DNA of 64,000 nt, taken from assembly GCA_020796225.1 (NCBI GenBank), contig CM036755.1, positions 61,124,152 to 61,188,151 of the forward strand, given 5' to 3'. Under the pieces are notes generated by a model. It worked only from the letters and a program-made list of their open reading frames with translations. It was not told the DNA's origin and did no database searches. Each line of letters begins with the position of its first letter. Positions within the stretch are counted from its first letter, which is position 1. This DNA is from Arion vulgaris. Taxonomy: Eukaryota > Mollusca > Gastropoda > Stylommatophora > Arionidae. Position numbers and translations under genes: made by a program. Below, in pieces: positions 10,968-21,400 of the stretch.

Positions 10968-11048
10968 AAGAAAATTGGTGTGCATTTGTTGCTGCTCTTA
11001 GCGCCAGAGGCGTCACAAGGTACAGACAACGAGAGAGAGAGAGAGAAA
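10968..11048 (-). repeat. single unit of the CT-linked repeat found at 49.4 kb
   Basis: The reverse complement is a CT run followed by TTGTGACGCCTCTGGCGCTA, then AGCAGCAACAAATGCACACC. This is the same module that occurs four times in tandem at 49,420-49,860. Here it is single copy. Confidence 0.65.
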
Positions 11049-11094
11049 CAAAGGCAAAGCAAAGACAACCTGGCGGAGAAAACTGTACAGTGTT

Positions 11095-11250
11095 GGTCAG
11101 ACTATGGCCTCCGATAATATACAGCCGGCGGGCTCAGGTAAAATTTCCAGGACATTAAGACCACAACTGTCGTGTGATCCTCGCATTCCAGTGTTGTAAT
11201 ATATAGACTAGTTCATTTAACAAACAACACAGCGTGTTACAATTATATTA
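11095..11250 (+). repeat. dispersed repeat R2, left part
   Basis: This starts near GGCGGGCTCAGGTAAAATTT and shares ATTCCAGTGTTGTAATATAT and AATTATATTATGTTACAAG with copies at 38.9, 39.25 and 62.1-62.4 kb. It is interrupted by a SINE-2 and resumes at 11,507-11,612, where AATAAATAACCATGAATTGA and GTGTTCTATCAAACATAT match 39,110-39,175. The CAG/GTAAA splice-donor-like junction is kept in all copies. Confidence 0.7.
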
Positions 11251-11260
11251 TGTTACAAGT

Positions 11261-11495
11261 TCTTCTTCTTCTTCAAACGTTCCATATCGACCACTTGTCA
11301 ACAACTCTCTGTGATTTGTATGTGATCTGAGCCTAATAGCGATTGTACGTTTTGCCAGTTATGCGCCTACAAGTAGGCCAGCACATCCAATTTCTGCGCT
11401 GCTTTCTATTTACTGGGGTATCATCCCTAGGGCCTGCATTAGGTTGCAATGGTTCTATTCTTTGCTTCCCCGTCTGGCCCCGGCACCACCCGGTG
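11261..11495 (-). mobile_element. SINE-2 copy nested in R2, with TSD
   Basis: In reverse complement the 5' end is CGGGTGGTGCCGGGGCC. The remainder shows AGCAAAGAATAGAACCATTG, GTAAATAGAAAGC, CTACTTGTAGGCGCATAACT and a GAAGAAGAAGAA tail. An 11-bp perfect target duplication ATGTTACAAGT flanks it (11,250-11,260 and 11,496-11,506). R2 continues without loss on the other side, which dates the SINE insertion after R2. Confidence 0.92.
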
Positions 11496-11506
11496 ATGTT
11501 ACAAGT

Positions 11507-11612
11507 TAAGTTTAATGCTCAGAAAAACAATATTATTAACATTTTTCATCAATAAATAACCATGAATTGAGTAATATTACAAAAAAGCGTGTAGTGTTCT
11601 ATCAAACATATA
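11507..11612 (+). repeat. dispersed repeat R2, right part after the SINE-2 insertion
   Basis: This is the continuation of the copy that begins at 11,095. AAGTTTAATGCTCAGAAAAA, CATCAATAAATAACCATGAA and GCGTGTAGTGTTCTATCAAA follow the order seen at 39,060-39,175. The stretch from 11,613 to about 12,000 has no feature I recognise. Confidence 0.65.
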
Positions 11613-12002
11613 CAAAAACCCAGGGTCGTACCTTCTATGATGCAGAGAGGCGGCCGCATCAGGTGGAACCGTGAGAGGGGCGGCATAAGCAACCAAGACA
11701 CAATTACAATTGAAGGTTATTTTAAGGAAAAAACCCTTTGAGGGCGGCATTTCGAAGACTTGCATCATGCTGAGAAAATATACTGCACGGCCCTGCAAAA
11801 ACCAATCCCATTAAAGATACATTTTCGATTTCCCGTATGAACTATTCGGTCTTCAGTTGTCGGGGATTATGGTCAGACGTGGGGCACTCTGAGAATGATA
11901 GATACGGACCAAGAACAGAGATGATATGCTGTTGCTGATCTACATCTCTGATGTGTGCAAAACAAATAATACAAAGTAGTAGACCTGCGAGTAAGACATC
12001 AA

Positions 12003-12068
12003 GCGATGCAGAATCGTTGACAAACGATGCAGAATCGTTGACAAACGATGCAGAATCGTTGACAAACG
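12003..12068. repeat. 21-bp triplication at the tail of SINE-1
   Basis: Three copies of AACGATGCAGAATCGTTGAC plus one base, the first slightly diverged. They sit directly against the 3' end of the minus-strand SINE-1 copy. Each unit contains the small palindrome AACGATNNNNAATCGTT. Confidence 0.9.
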
Positions 12069-12474
12069 AGATCATCATCATTGCACTTCGGTGAGTAACT
12101 ATGTGTGCTCCGATCTCTTTCTTACGCAGGAAGATCTCAGCTTCAATGCACGAACTCTGTAGCACCGGCGAGGGTCCCAGATGTAATTTGAAGGATAGTG
12201 ATTATTATTTGTTGAAATTTTATTTTTAGTCCTTTCTAATGAATTTTGCCCGGGCAGCGGCTTTCCAGCCTGCTCTTCTCAATTTTGAACTGCCATTGAT
12301 TCTTTTACGTGCTCAAATTGAACACTGGATCTACGTCTCATCGTCCGTCTCCGATAAGACTCGATCATACTGAGATAAGGAATCTCTGAAAAAATATCCA
12401 CATGACTCCATGAGGGAGCGAACCTGGTACCTTTAGCACGAGGTACGAACACATAATATCTACGCTACAGACAC
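12068..12474 (-). mobile_element. SINE-1 copy, near full length
   Basis: In reverse complement the head is TGTAGCGTAGATATTATG, with a B-box-like AGGTTCGCTCCC. The body has CAGAGATTCCTTATCTCAGT, GAGACGGACGATGAGACG, GCTGCCCGGGCAAAATTCAT and GATCTTCCTGCGTAAG. The tail is a short GATGATGAT run instead of the usual (TCAA)n. Confidence 0.88.
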
Positions 12475-12649
12475 CCGTGAAGAAAAAGAGAATCTACTAG
12501 AAAATGCCAAAGCATATAATTAAAACAAAAGTAATTATAGTCAACAGAAATTGACATTTTCGTTGTACTTGTAACAGGGAAAGATGTTTACAAGTCAATT
12601 TGACAACCAACAACAAATCAGTGAGAAACGCATATTGTCAGCAAATGGA

Positions 12650-12905
12650 TAAGTAACGAAATCCAACATAAAAAGCAATAAAGCAAATCAAATAATAGGA
12701 CAAATGGCACCAATTTTGAAATTCAAATATGTCATCGTAAATACTTATTAAAGAGCATTATTCAACACAATATTTCTCGCCACATTATGAAATCAGTGCC
12801 AAACCTGGACGCTGACATCAAACGATAGATGAAAACTAGTCACAACAGAGAGGAAGTGTCTAGCAGAATGATGGGAGTATCAAGAAGAGACTGATGTCGA
12901 AATTA
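12650..12905 (+). mobile_element. LINE fragment, inverted relative of 5.7-6.2 kb
   Basis: This contains GTGCCAAACCTGGACGCTGA, GACAAATGGCACCAATTTTG and CAACAGAGAGGAAGTGTCTA, which match the reverse complement of 5,985-6,225. It is non-coding now. Bases 12,906-13,427 hold no element I can name. Confidence 0.6.
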
Positions 12906-13427
12906 AGATATGATGTTTGCCCGTCACGAGTGATGATGCCCACCCGTTTTCACCCAAGAGAATGTAATTGCATTATGTTTGTTTGTCTGTGTGTGTGTGC
13001 AGATGACTAGTGAACCTGATGCGGGCCTGAAATGTTATTTTGCAATGTGGGCAAATAATATTTACACTTGTGGGGAGTTTTACAGCCCTTTTTAGTTTGT
13101 TGTTTCTGTTGTAAGTGTCGAAGAAGTGTGCGTCAGGCTGATTTATCTTGAGCAACATTATCCCAGTTGTCGACATCTATACCAAAGGATTTCGAGTTCG
13201 TATGTCTTTGAATCGCATTTTTGGACCACCCTGAGAGCGTTTACTGCTACCTAGCTCACCATACAAGAGTCTTTTGGGTATTATGTCCCAAAATTAAGCC
13301 ATAGGAAAAACATGGATACAACATCAGTACTGAACTTCATCAAGAAACAGCAAATTAAATGCTTCTACCACGTAAACAAATTACCAACATACAGTGAGCA
13401 TCACCGATCAATATTACTAACATAAAA

Positions 13428-13672
13428 TAAAAATCGTGACATATCCTTTACAGGACGTAGCCATCAACCACAGTAAACGAGTCGTTGATTTTCTAGGCAC
13501 CACTTATACGTTCAGTAATTTGCCATTGCTTTATGAACGGTGAAGTCTACTTTTACCTTTTTGTAAAAATCTCACATAAACGAATTTGCTTCCAAACTTG
13601 CCCACCGTGGGTTTGAACCAGGTACGCTTGGTTTGTGATCGAGCTCACTACCGCTTGAGCTACGACGTTACT
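13428..13672 (-). mobile_element. SINE-5 copy (tRNA-headed)
   Basis: In reverse complement the head has an A-box-like GTAGCTCAAGCGGTAGTGAG and a B-box-like GGTTCAAACCC, spaced as in a tRNA. The body includes AACTTGCCCACCGTGGG-type sequence, AGTGGTGCCTAGAAAATCAA and CGTCCTGTAAAGGATATG. Further copies lie at 14,070 and 22,385, with a partial one at 17,940. Confidence 0.85.
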
Positions 13673-14069
13673 ATGATACAGTGAATACAAAGCAAAAAAA
13701 CCGTCTACAGAAAAAGTGTACCTTAAAAATAACAGGCAGTGAAAAATACTATTTATTGAAGAGCATACAAATTCCTGTACTATAAGCTTCTCTTTACACT
13801 GACGCTGTGAGGCAAGACAGACTTAGAGAAAAGAACAAAGAACCCTATCACTGCGTATTTCTTTTGTTATCCCCAGCATACTTGCTTTTCTATATATACT
13901 GAAAATAGCCAGCGCGTGATGTTAAAAATACCACGAGACTGTATATCGGTTCAGAAGGGCAAATAGGTAAACGCAGTTAATTGGTTTCAAGCAGTGGCGG
14001 CTCGTCATTAAGGCCAGTGGGACCGGGCCACCAACAAAAATAATGTGTAACGTGTATTTATTGAAAATT

Positions 14070-14312
14070 GAAAATCGTGGCATATCCTTTACAGGTCTTA
14101 GCCATCAAACAACAGTAAACGAGTCGTCGATTTTCTAGTCATCACTTATACGTTCAGTAGTTTGCCATTGTTTTCTGAACCGTAAGGTCTATTTTTATCG
14201 TTCGAAGAAATCCAAGGAAACTAATTAGCTTCCAAACTTGGCCGCCAGAGGGGATTTAAACCAGGTACGCCTGGGTTGTGATCGAGCTCACTACTGCTTA
14301 AGCTACAGACGC
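14070..14312 (-). mobile_element. SINE-5 copy nested in the hAT element
   Basis: Same head as the 13,428 copy in reverse complement: GTAGCTTAAGCAGTAGTGAG, then a B-box-like GGTTTAAATCCCC. The body matches AAACGAGTCGTCGATTTTCT and CATCACTTATACGTTCAGTA. It lies only 400 bp from another copy in the same orientation. Confidence 0.82.
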
Positions 14313-14867
14313 TCTCGTGTATTTATTATTTTAAAAAGGGTTTGTTCATATTTATTACATTTAACGTGGTACTGATAAGCTTTGAAAGTTGAATATATAA
14401 CGCTAAATATATACAGTCTGAAATTTAGCATCGTTCCTCCCTAATTAGTATACTTTACGCATTTCAGCGCAATATTTTTGGGCCAGTGAAATGTGGTCTA
14501 TTAAGATCATCTGTTAACATTCGACCTCTGACCTCTCTCGACTGGTTAGTTAGCACATATAAATATGTGAATTGCATCCATTCATTAGTGAAATTCTTAC
14601 GCGGCCAAGCCAGTTCACAGTAAAACGATAAAACGATGTTATTGCTCTAAAAATTAGTATTGGTAACTAAATACCAAAGGATATATAACAATAATAGAAA
14701 ATAATAAAAATAATCAAATTCTTTCAACGTTTCTAGTCATCGATTTGTACACTTTTAAAGTAGTTAATGGTCAACCGGAGTCCATATACGTCTAAATGTA
14801 GCTTGTCTTGGACTGATATTGGGATTGACCACGTGTTTTCTCTCTGTTTATTGTATGTTGGCCATTC

Positions 14868-15320
14868 TTGCAGTATAAATATTTAACTAACAATAAAAAA
14901 ATAGATTACGGTAATCACCGGCTCTATCAATATACATCTGTGAACAAACAATCAATACGATCATTGGAAGCCACAGAGATGTGGTTTTACAGAAGAATGT
15001 TGAGAATTCCATGGACAGCAAAGAAAACAAACGTGGAGGTTTTAAATCAGGTCTGCACACAAAGAAACCTTATCAAAAGAATACGAATCCGACAATCAAG
15101 GTTCTTCGGGCATATAATGCGAAGAGAAGGTTTAGAACATTTGGTGACTACAGGTAAAATTCAGGGAAGGAGAGATCGTGGAAGACAGAGGAGAAGATGT
15201 TGGATGGCCTGACATCATGGTTCGACAAAATATCGACGTCAGAACTGATTACATGCACCAAGCACAGAGAGTTGTGGAGAGACATGATCGCCTACGCCGG
15301 CAGGCATGGCACCTGATTGA
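14868..15320 (+). mobile_element. LINE-A 3' coding fragment
   Basis: An open frame of about 114 residues carries the C-terminal signature of endonuclease/reverse-transcriptase LINEs. It has EMWFYRRMLRIPWTAKKTN, then an RQSRFFGHIMRREGLEHLV segment, then an Arg/Gly-rich GRRDRGRQRRRCWMA block. A frameshift near 15,210 separates this from the final TDYMHQAQRVVERHD-like tail. The endonuclease and palm domains are absent, so it is a 5'-truncated, dead copy. Confidence 0.8.
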
Positions 15321-15583
15321 TTGACCACAATATACGTTTATACATGTTGACGAGTTTTGACCTACTTTATAGTAACGTGGTTAACACTTTATAGTAACGC
15401 TGTACCCTGGTGAGGTCATTTTTATCTCTTAGTTTTGGGATATTTCGTTCTAGTACACGAGAAATAATTTTCCGGAAAAAATAAATAGCAAATGTACTAA
15501 AATATAACCTAATCCAAAACCATGATTTTCCGAGATTTTTTGTTATGGCCCCAACAATAAAAAAAAATCACAAGCCGCCACTG

Positions 15584-16305
15584 GGTTCAAATATAATAAA
15601 CCAATCTCTGTTTACCGGTCGAATATATGACGTACCTGCATACCAGGCAGAGCGTTGAACTATACAATAAGGTGTGTTATTGATGCATGTGTTACGCAAG
15701 GTACACGGATAAGGGTGAAGATTACTTATCTTAAAATGACGACATGGATAAGTAAATATTTATGTCTGGCTTCAGCGAACATTAAAATTGCTGTTGTAGA
15801 GCTTCTCCAGAATGGCTATTTCTGTTGTGCGCATTACGTTCCGTTATTTGGATAGACATTTATCAGACTGTGGACGATTGAAAAAAGACAGCTATATACA
15901 GTTTTACATAAGTAATGAACTAGTAATGATTAAATATGAAAATAAAGAGCAATCGACGTTTCGATCATAAGACTTTATCAATAAAGCAATTACGGACACA
16001 AAATAATTAACAAACTAAAATATAATTCTAACTAAGGATGTCACGAAATTGATACTAACATACGCACCTGTCTCCAAGCACGTGTTATCTCAAGGTAAAT
16101 ATCGCATAAAAGGATAGCATGAACAGGATCAGACTGTGGGGTTAACATCGAAACGCACGTCGTGGGTGTTTCGTTGATTGATTTAACTAATTTGAACTTT
16201 ATTGATTCATGTTGAGTGTATGCTCTGTGTTTGGGTAATATTATTATCATTGTCATCATCATCACCATGCCTACCTATCTATCTGTACATATGTCTATCT
16301 CACAA
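15584..16305. other. no recognisable feature
   Basis: AT-rich sequence. Short open frames at 15,655-15,855 and 16,041-16,268 have no domain and no homologue in the window. I see no SINE head, TIR or tandem repeat. Confidence 0.5.
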
Positions 16306-16700
16306 TCTTACTTTCTTTTTATCTGTCTAGCTGTCTGTCTGTCTAGCTGTCTATCTAGCTGTCTGTCTGTCTAGTTGTCTGTATGTCTAACTTTCTCCCT
16401 GTCTAGCTGCCTCTCTAGCTGTCTGTCTATCAAATATGTCTGCCTGTCTGGCTGATTGTATAACTGTATGTCTATCTAGCTGTCTGTCTGGCTAGATGCC
16501 TGTCTGTCTAGCTCTCTTTCGTTCTAGATGTTTGTCTATCTGTACCTAGCTGCCTGTCTAGCTGTCCTTTTGTCCAGCTGTCTCTCTAGCCATCTGTCTG
16601 TCTAGATTCTGTTTAGTTCTTGTCTAGCTGCATGTCTGACTAGCTGTCTGTCTAGCTGCCTATCTAGCTGTCTGTATGTCTGTCTATATAGATCTATGTA
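16306..16700. repeat. degenerate (CTGT/CTAG)n low-complexity tract
   Basis: About 400 bp of diverged TGTCTGTCTAGC units with many substitutions, ending in ATAGATCTATGTATC. It is old compared with the clean arrays elsewhere. Bases 16,700-17,135 hold a short (CT)n at 16,971-16,990 and nothing else recognisable. Confidence 0.85.
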
Positions 16701-17139
16701 TCTATACGTCTGCTTTACCACCAAATATATGCTCTCTCCATATTTCCATACACATGTTTTTCTTTTCGAAATCATCAATTAAGGTAGGGAGGAGGGGATT
16801 ATTTTTGGTATAATTACATTTCTCACGGTATAGATTTTTGACAAGATTAAAGATACATCATTTTGGAACCAACTTTCTTTACATCCAACTTATCCCAACT
16901 TATCTGAACCTGCTAGTTATCTATTTGTGAGTTTTTAAGTAAGCATATGTTGTGCTGAGTTTGTTATCGCTTCTCTCTCTCTCTCTCTCCCATATGTAAG
17001 GTTAAGTCAGTCTACAAATCCTGTCATAACTGGTCTCATAATTAGGTTAGGTCTTGACTGATACGTAAAGTAATCTCTATTCCCGTGGTGAGTAGGCTTA
17101 TATAACAGGTATTTTAAAAAAATATGTTTTTCTTCCGAT

Positions 17140-17335
17140 CCAGAAGCACTTGAGCTTTCAGCTCTTCTGCTCGGTGCCATGGACATTGTAACCCTTCGGT
17201 TCAGTGCCACGAACACCGTGAATCTGGGAACCTGTGGCTTTTCTGAATTGAACCCGCGGAATTGAACCCGCACTCACAGAGGGCTAGTCGCCCGCAGTCC
17301 AACGCGCTACGAACACGCTGGGCAGGCGGCCATAT
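17140..17335 (-). mobile_element. SINE-6 copy (tRNA-headed)
   Basis: In reverse complement it begins CGCCTGCCCAGCGTGTTCGT, followed by AGCGCGTTGGACTGCGGGCG (A-box region) and a B-box-like GGGTTCAATTCC. The body holds TTCGTGGCACTGAACCGAAG and GCACCGAGCAGAAGAG. A second copy lies at 34,640-34,856. Confidence 0.75.
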
Positions 17336-17934
17336 AACGGGTATAAAAGCGAACGATCTAAAGGCGTGTAGACTTACATACTTTCTTGGAATCTCCGAAA
17401 AGAGTTACTTCTTATTTTTCATGTTTGTTTACCTACAAGCTCTGATATAACCACTATCATGCTAGTACTTAGGTTGAAAGCAGCGTGCACCGGCTTAAAG
17501 ATGATTTAATCCTATACTTAACAAACAAACAAACAAGGGAATATGCTTACATAATTTATAGTTGTCACTGGAGATATGTGTGTTAACTAACGTGTCAAGA
17601 ATCGTACACACTAAAGTCCTTCACTGACCTTCACTTAGGTAGGTAACCGTGCTACTGTGTATGTAACTACGTATGTAAATAATATGTGTAGAGATAGTGT
17701 AGTATTGCTGTAACAGCATATGTGCTCGTTTCATGGACTTTGGCATGTCTCTTCGTAATTATGTTTTAAAATAAATTAACTTTTATAAAGTACTGTATTC
17801 AGTGTTTATTTGGCTTATAATTTATATGTTAAAACAGTTGTGTTGTTAATTAGTTATGTTCATAAGTAGTTGTTGCATTCAGAATATGAATTAATTACTG
17901 TTATATTCCCGAATCTTCATAAATAATTGTGTTC
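17336..17934. other. no recognisable feature
   Basis: AT-rich unique sequence with an (ACAA)n run at 17,521-17,535. Nothing else is visible. Confidence 0.5.
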
Positions 17935-18062
17935 AGAAAAAAAGTTAATTGCATATTCTTTACAGGACTTTGCGAATCAACCCTAGCTTTCAACGCTGTT
18001 TGTGATTTTTCTAGGCATTATTACGTTCATTAGTTTGGCTTTTATGTTCAGAAGCAGTTGGG
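17935..18062 (-). mobile_element. SINE-5 partial copy, diverged
   Basis: ATTGCATATTCTTTACAGGA, TGATTTTTCTAGGCATTATT and ACGTTCATTAGTTTGGC correspond to the SINE-5 3' half. The tRNA-like head is missing. Confidence 0.5.
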
Positions 18063-18137
18063 AATTTTATTTTAAAATATATATTTAAAAAAAATAAAAC
18101 ATTCACACACCATATTTTTAGCATATTCTAAGTTATA

Positions 18138-18268
18138 TCGGGGACTTTCACCGGTGCTACGGAGTTCATGAATTGCCATTGAGATCGTCATGTGTGAGAA
18201 AGAGATCGGAGCACACATGGTTACTCAGCACAATGATGATGATCTTATCAATCAATCATTCAAATAGT
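18138..18268 (+). mobile_element. SINE-1 3' fragment
   Basis: Only the last 130 bp of the family is present: GGGGACTTTCACCGGTGCTA, GGAGTTCATGAATTGCC, GAGAAAGAGATCGGAGCACA and an ATCAATCAATCA tail. The head and first half are absent. Confidence 0.8.
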
Positions 18269-18325
18269 GTCACCGTAGTCGCTAAGAGATGCTTTACTTG
18301 TTAGTGTTAGTTTCAATAATATTGC

Positions 18326-18722
18326 ATACATATAGACGCACTCACTCACATATACACATAGATGCACTCACTCACATACACATAGATGCACTCACTCACA
18401 TACACATAGATGCACTCACATACACACAGACACACTCACATACACACAGATGCACTCACTCACATACACACAGACGCACTCACTCACATACACATAGACA
18501 CACTCACATACACACAGACGCACTCTCTCACATACACACAGACGCACTCACTTACATACACACAGACGAACTCACTCACATACACATAGACACACTCACA
18601 TACACACAGACACACTCATATACACACAGATGCACTCACTCACATACACATAGACACACTCACATACACACATACACACTCACTCACATACACACAGAGA
18701 CACTCACTCACATACACACAGA
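18326..18722. repeat. CACTCACATACACACAGA tandem array
   Basis: About 20 units of variable length built from CACTCACATACACACAGAC and CACTCACTCACATACACA. The ORF across it encodes only a His/Thr-rich repeat and is an artefact. The array ends about 165 bp before the GNAT start codon. Confidence 0.92.
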
Positions 18723-18825
18723 CTTTTAAAACTCGTCTAATTGTTTGATGTCTATCTATATTCCTCAGATCTATTTTGGAACCAGATTGTAAAAAGCAAC
18801 AGCAGCGCCTGTTCTTCTCTCACGA

Positions 18826-18882
18826 GACGTCAATCAACCAATGAACCAATCCCGTTAAAGTTTACATCATTACCACGCCCCC
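18826..18882 (+). promoter_or_regulatory. CRE-like, double CCAAT and GC-box cluster
   Basis: Within 65 bp upstream of the GNAT ATG lie GACGTCA (18,826-18,832), two CCAAT boxes 8 bp apart (18,838-18,842 and 18,846-18,850) and CCACGCCCCC (18,873-18,882). The spacing resembles a TATA-less metazoan promoter. The GC box is only 6 bp from the ATG, so initiation would have to be very close. The alternative is that this is 5' UTR or exon sequence. Confidence 0.4.
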
Positions 18883-18888
18883 AAGAAT

Positions 18889-19515
18889 ATGTTGATAGAT
18901 ACTATTGGTAAATTAACAAATTTGAAACATTTTGACAACGTCATGCATTTACCCTTGCACTGTACGTTACCTAACGGAAGTCAGGTGGTCATCGACTCAA
19001 TGTCAGACTCACATATCACAGACATGTACGAACTAATCTCCATGGCCGCCATTAACGGAAGTGGATACGGCGTCGATGAGTACCCAACAGAAAAAGACTT
19101 CCGTAACGAGATCAAAGATGGCCACAATTTCTTTGTTTACAATAAGGGTTGTGGGAAAATGATTGCTGCATTTTCATTAATAAATAGTATGTATTATCGT
19201 GGCACAGACTGCACATTTGCAGATCCGATAATAATTGTTAAGAAATCTCAAAGAGGAAAAGGTATTGGTGAATTTATTTTTCGACATATTGTGATCTTTT
19301 CAAAACGATTGGGATATATGGGAATCTACATTGATACTTTTAGCAATAACGTTGCCATGACAAAAATTATTGAACGCTCGCCAGGTTTCCAGCGTGTTGG
19401 TTATCTTCCTGTAGGAGGAAAGATGCCAGATGGTACAATTGTTGGGACCAATCTTTATTTCAAGGATTTAACAAATTCATCCGAGGAAAGTGTGTCATGG
19501 GCTCTTCAAGAATAA
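18889..19515 (+). CDS. GNAT-family N-acetyltransferase
   Basis: A 208-residue uninterrupted ORF, predicted to transfer an acetyl group from acetyl-CoA to an amine. The substrate cannot be read from sequence. Residues 36-70 look like the N-terminal GNAT strand-helix region (VVIDSMSDSHITDMYELIS). Motif A, the acetyl-CoA pyrophosphate loop, is QRGKGIGE at about residues 121-128, preceded by the beta4 strand FADPIIIVKKS. The beta5/helix region (GYMGIYIDTFSNNVAMTKII) and a GFQRVGYLPVGG loop follow, in the order usual for the fold. There is no signal peptide or membrane segment, so it is probably cytosolic or nuclear. The length of about 200 residues is typical. The ATG at 18,889 is the first in frame. 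The overall layout reminds me of the yeast MPR1-like group that is widespread in molluscs; that link is from memory. The gene is intronless here and has no neighbour of related function. An upstream exon cannot be excluded. Confidence 0.85.
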   Translation: MLIDTIGKLTNLKHFDNVMHLPLHCTLPNGSQVVIDSMSDSHITDMYELISMAAINGSGYGVDEYPTEKDFRNEIKDGHNFFVYNKGCGKMIAAFSLINSMYYRGTDCTFADPIIIVKKSQRGKGIGEFIFRHIVIFSKRLGYMGIYIDTFSNNVAMTKIIERSPGFQRVGYLPVGGKMPDGTIVGTNLYFKDLTNSSEESVSWALQE

Positions 19516-19779
19516 TCTAAATGAAATCATCATTTGCCTTGCTGTTTGTCATTCCTTTTCATGTCTTATCTTGAATATGTTTGAATAAGGAAGTGATCAC
19601 CTTTATGTTGTCTACATCTCCAAAGAACTTGTCCTGAAATTGACCTGGAGACGACTGTAATAGACCGTTTCATAGGGTCTCGGAGGCTAAGTTGTTACGC
19701 CTTCGACCTGCTTTCCGATGGACGTAGAGACTTCCCCGAACTATTTCTTTCTGTTCACTAATGCTTTTTTCAGGAGCCT

Positions 19780-20060
19780 TAGGAATTTTTCCGGAGGTAC
19801 GGAGTTCGTGCTTTGTGAATACTCTCCGCATGTGGCGTACCAGTTCTACGGAGAGGGGTCGTGCTATATGGGGTAGAACCCTTCACAATGAAGTCAATCT
19901 TTATCATCGTATCGTCCTACAACCTGCTACCTTGCAGGTCGGCTGGGGAGATAGCCCAAGGCTGACGGAGAGCGAACCCAGTAAACGCTGGCTAAAACCC
20001 GACACATCGCCGAAGGATAAGCACCAGAGCTCCAAGTGGCGCTAAAGATGTGACGAACCA
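19780..20060 (+). repeat. dispersed repeat R1, longest copy
   Basis: This contains CGGAGGTACGGAGTTCGTGC, ATACTCTCCGCATG, GGGGTAGAACCC and AATGAAGTCAATCTTTATC. It matches the reverse complement of 24,935-25,130 and, more weakly, of 5,290-5,455. Class unknown; no tRNA-like head and no coding. It starts about 265 bp after the GNAT stop. Bases 20,061-20,630 show nothing recognisable. Confidence 0.55.
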
Positions 20061-20634
20061 CACCCATGCTAAGGATGCATGAACCAGATTTCCACATGAA
20101 TGACAAAGAATTTATGTGAAAATGTGGTACATCAATCTAAGCGGTGATCGCGAGAGAGAGACATTATTCGACTTTTTCAGCTTTTGAAAAAAATGCAGTA
20201 CACTTTATAACAGATCTTCGGCAATCACTTTGTCTATGCCATGTTTATTTCACGATACTGCAGATGTTCAAGATAAAAGCAACCCCATTGACAGATCAAA
20301 ATTTGTTAGCTTTTGCATTTTGTCTTTTTACTATTTAAACTGATTATGACTAGCTTATCCTTTTATCACATTTGTTCATCGCCCCTTCCCGTATCATAAT
20401 TACACATCATCATAAAAAGTCTTGCTGTCTTGACCTATACTACGTTACAATTGAATCTTCTAATTTTCATAAACATTTACCAGATTGATTCCATTGACGG
20501 GGCTGCGTTTATCTTGAATACCCTGTATAAAACAGGAACCACCCGTGTTTGAATTAGCTTGCTTTGTGATAAATGTGTAATATATTACTAGATAGTTTTA
20601 CACTTAGTTCAAGTAATGTTATTACATTGTGGGG

Positions 20635-20828
20635 AGTCTATATGGCGTAGAAGTAAGGTTCTTGCCTCTTGCTTCAAAGATTCTTGGTTCGTTACCTGTG
20701 TGGAGTGAGTATCGGGCTATTTTTTCAGAAAATCGTGATCTCAATGTAGGTGAGATACAGTTTGCAGTCCTATCGTAGACGGACGATAAAACATGTTCAA
20801 GTTGAGCAGGTAAAAGTTAGACTGACCA
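20635..20828 (+). mobile_element. SINE-1 5' part, 3'-truncated
   Basis: The head TATGGCGTAGAAGTAAGG with a B-box-like TTGGTTCGTTACCTG is followed by TGATCTCAATGTAGGTGAGA and GTAGACGGACGATAAAAC. The element stops at about 20,828, before the second half of the family. Confidence 0.8.
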
Positions 20829-20984
20829 TGCTACAGACATTGTTCGGCTGGTATGCGGGCTCTTAAATATTGACCAGGTGAAGAATGGATAGCGGTGCCT
20901 TCAATATACGGGAACATCTTTATCATCAATAAATAGATTGTCCTGAGCAGAATTGTGTCACCCCAACGGTCCTCCAGAATTTCT

Positions 20985-21400
20985 CTCTCTCTCATACGCC
21001 AGATGTCCGACCTCTGCAACCGTCATGATCAACTGTTACATCCTGAATCCATCTTCTATTTGATCTTCTTGTTCTTCTCTTTGCCTGTATGCCTCCTTCC
21101 ATGATGCTCTTCTCCAGCCCTTCATGTCTTTTTATATGTCCAAAATACCTAAATTTTCTCTTTCTTATTTGTAGCATCAGCCAGTTTTCTTTGATTTTGA
21201 GTTATTTCTGTATATATCTATTTGTTCTCTTCTCTGTCCATAATATACACAGGACTCTTCTGTAACACTTATATTCAACAACACATATATTTTTGTCCAT
21301 GCTTCACACCCATATATTGCCACTGGTATTATGTATGCTCTTAGTATTCTGAACATCATTAATACTATCATTAAATTCGACAAATGTTGCAGATAGATGA
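20985..21400 (-). mobile_element. LINE-A C-terminal fragment
   Basis: Minus-strand frames encode ILRAYIIPVAIYGCEAWT, then in another frame RKRKFRYFGHIKRHEGLEKS and RWIQDVT. These are the conserved C-terminal signatures of this LINE clade, in the right order. Frameshifts between them show it is dead. It closely matches 31,955-32,275. Confidence 0.8.

Larger units (their letters stand above)
13992..15583 (+). mobile_element. hAT-type DNA transposon with nested insertions
   Basis: The left end is CAGTGGCGGCTCGTCATTAA and the right end, in reverse complement, is CAGTGGCGGCTTGTGATTTT. GGGCC-rich motifs lie just inside each. The 8-bp flanks GTTTCAAG (13,984-13,991) and GGTTCAAA (15,584-15,591) agree at 6 of 8 positions, as expected for an aged hAT target duplication. 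The same termini bound the 167-bp MITE at 24.04 kb. The 1,592-bp interior contains a SINE-5 (14,070-14,312) and a LINE-A fragment (14,868-15,320). I find no transposase domain. Confidence 0.75.

Noticed and set aside
13620..13672. Functional tRNA gene on the minus strand
   Set aside because: A- and B-box-like motifs are present, but there is no complete cloverleaf. The same head occurs in other dispersed copies with a common body, so it is a tRNA-derived SINE.
16306..16700. Regulatory or structural repeat
   Set aside because: Strongly degenerate CTGT/CTAG low-complexity DNA with no periodic unit preserved.
18289..18729. 146-residue His/Thr-rich repeat protein
   Set aside because: Translation of a CACTCACATACA tandem array; composition is dictated by the repeat.
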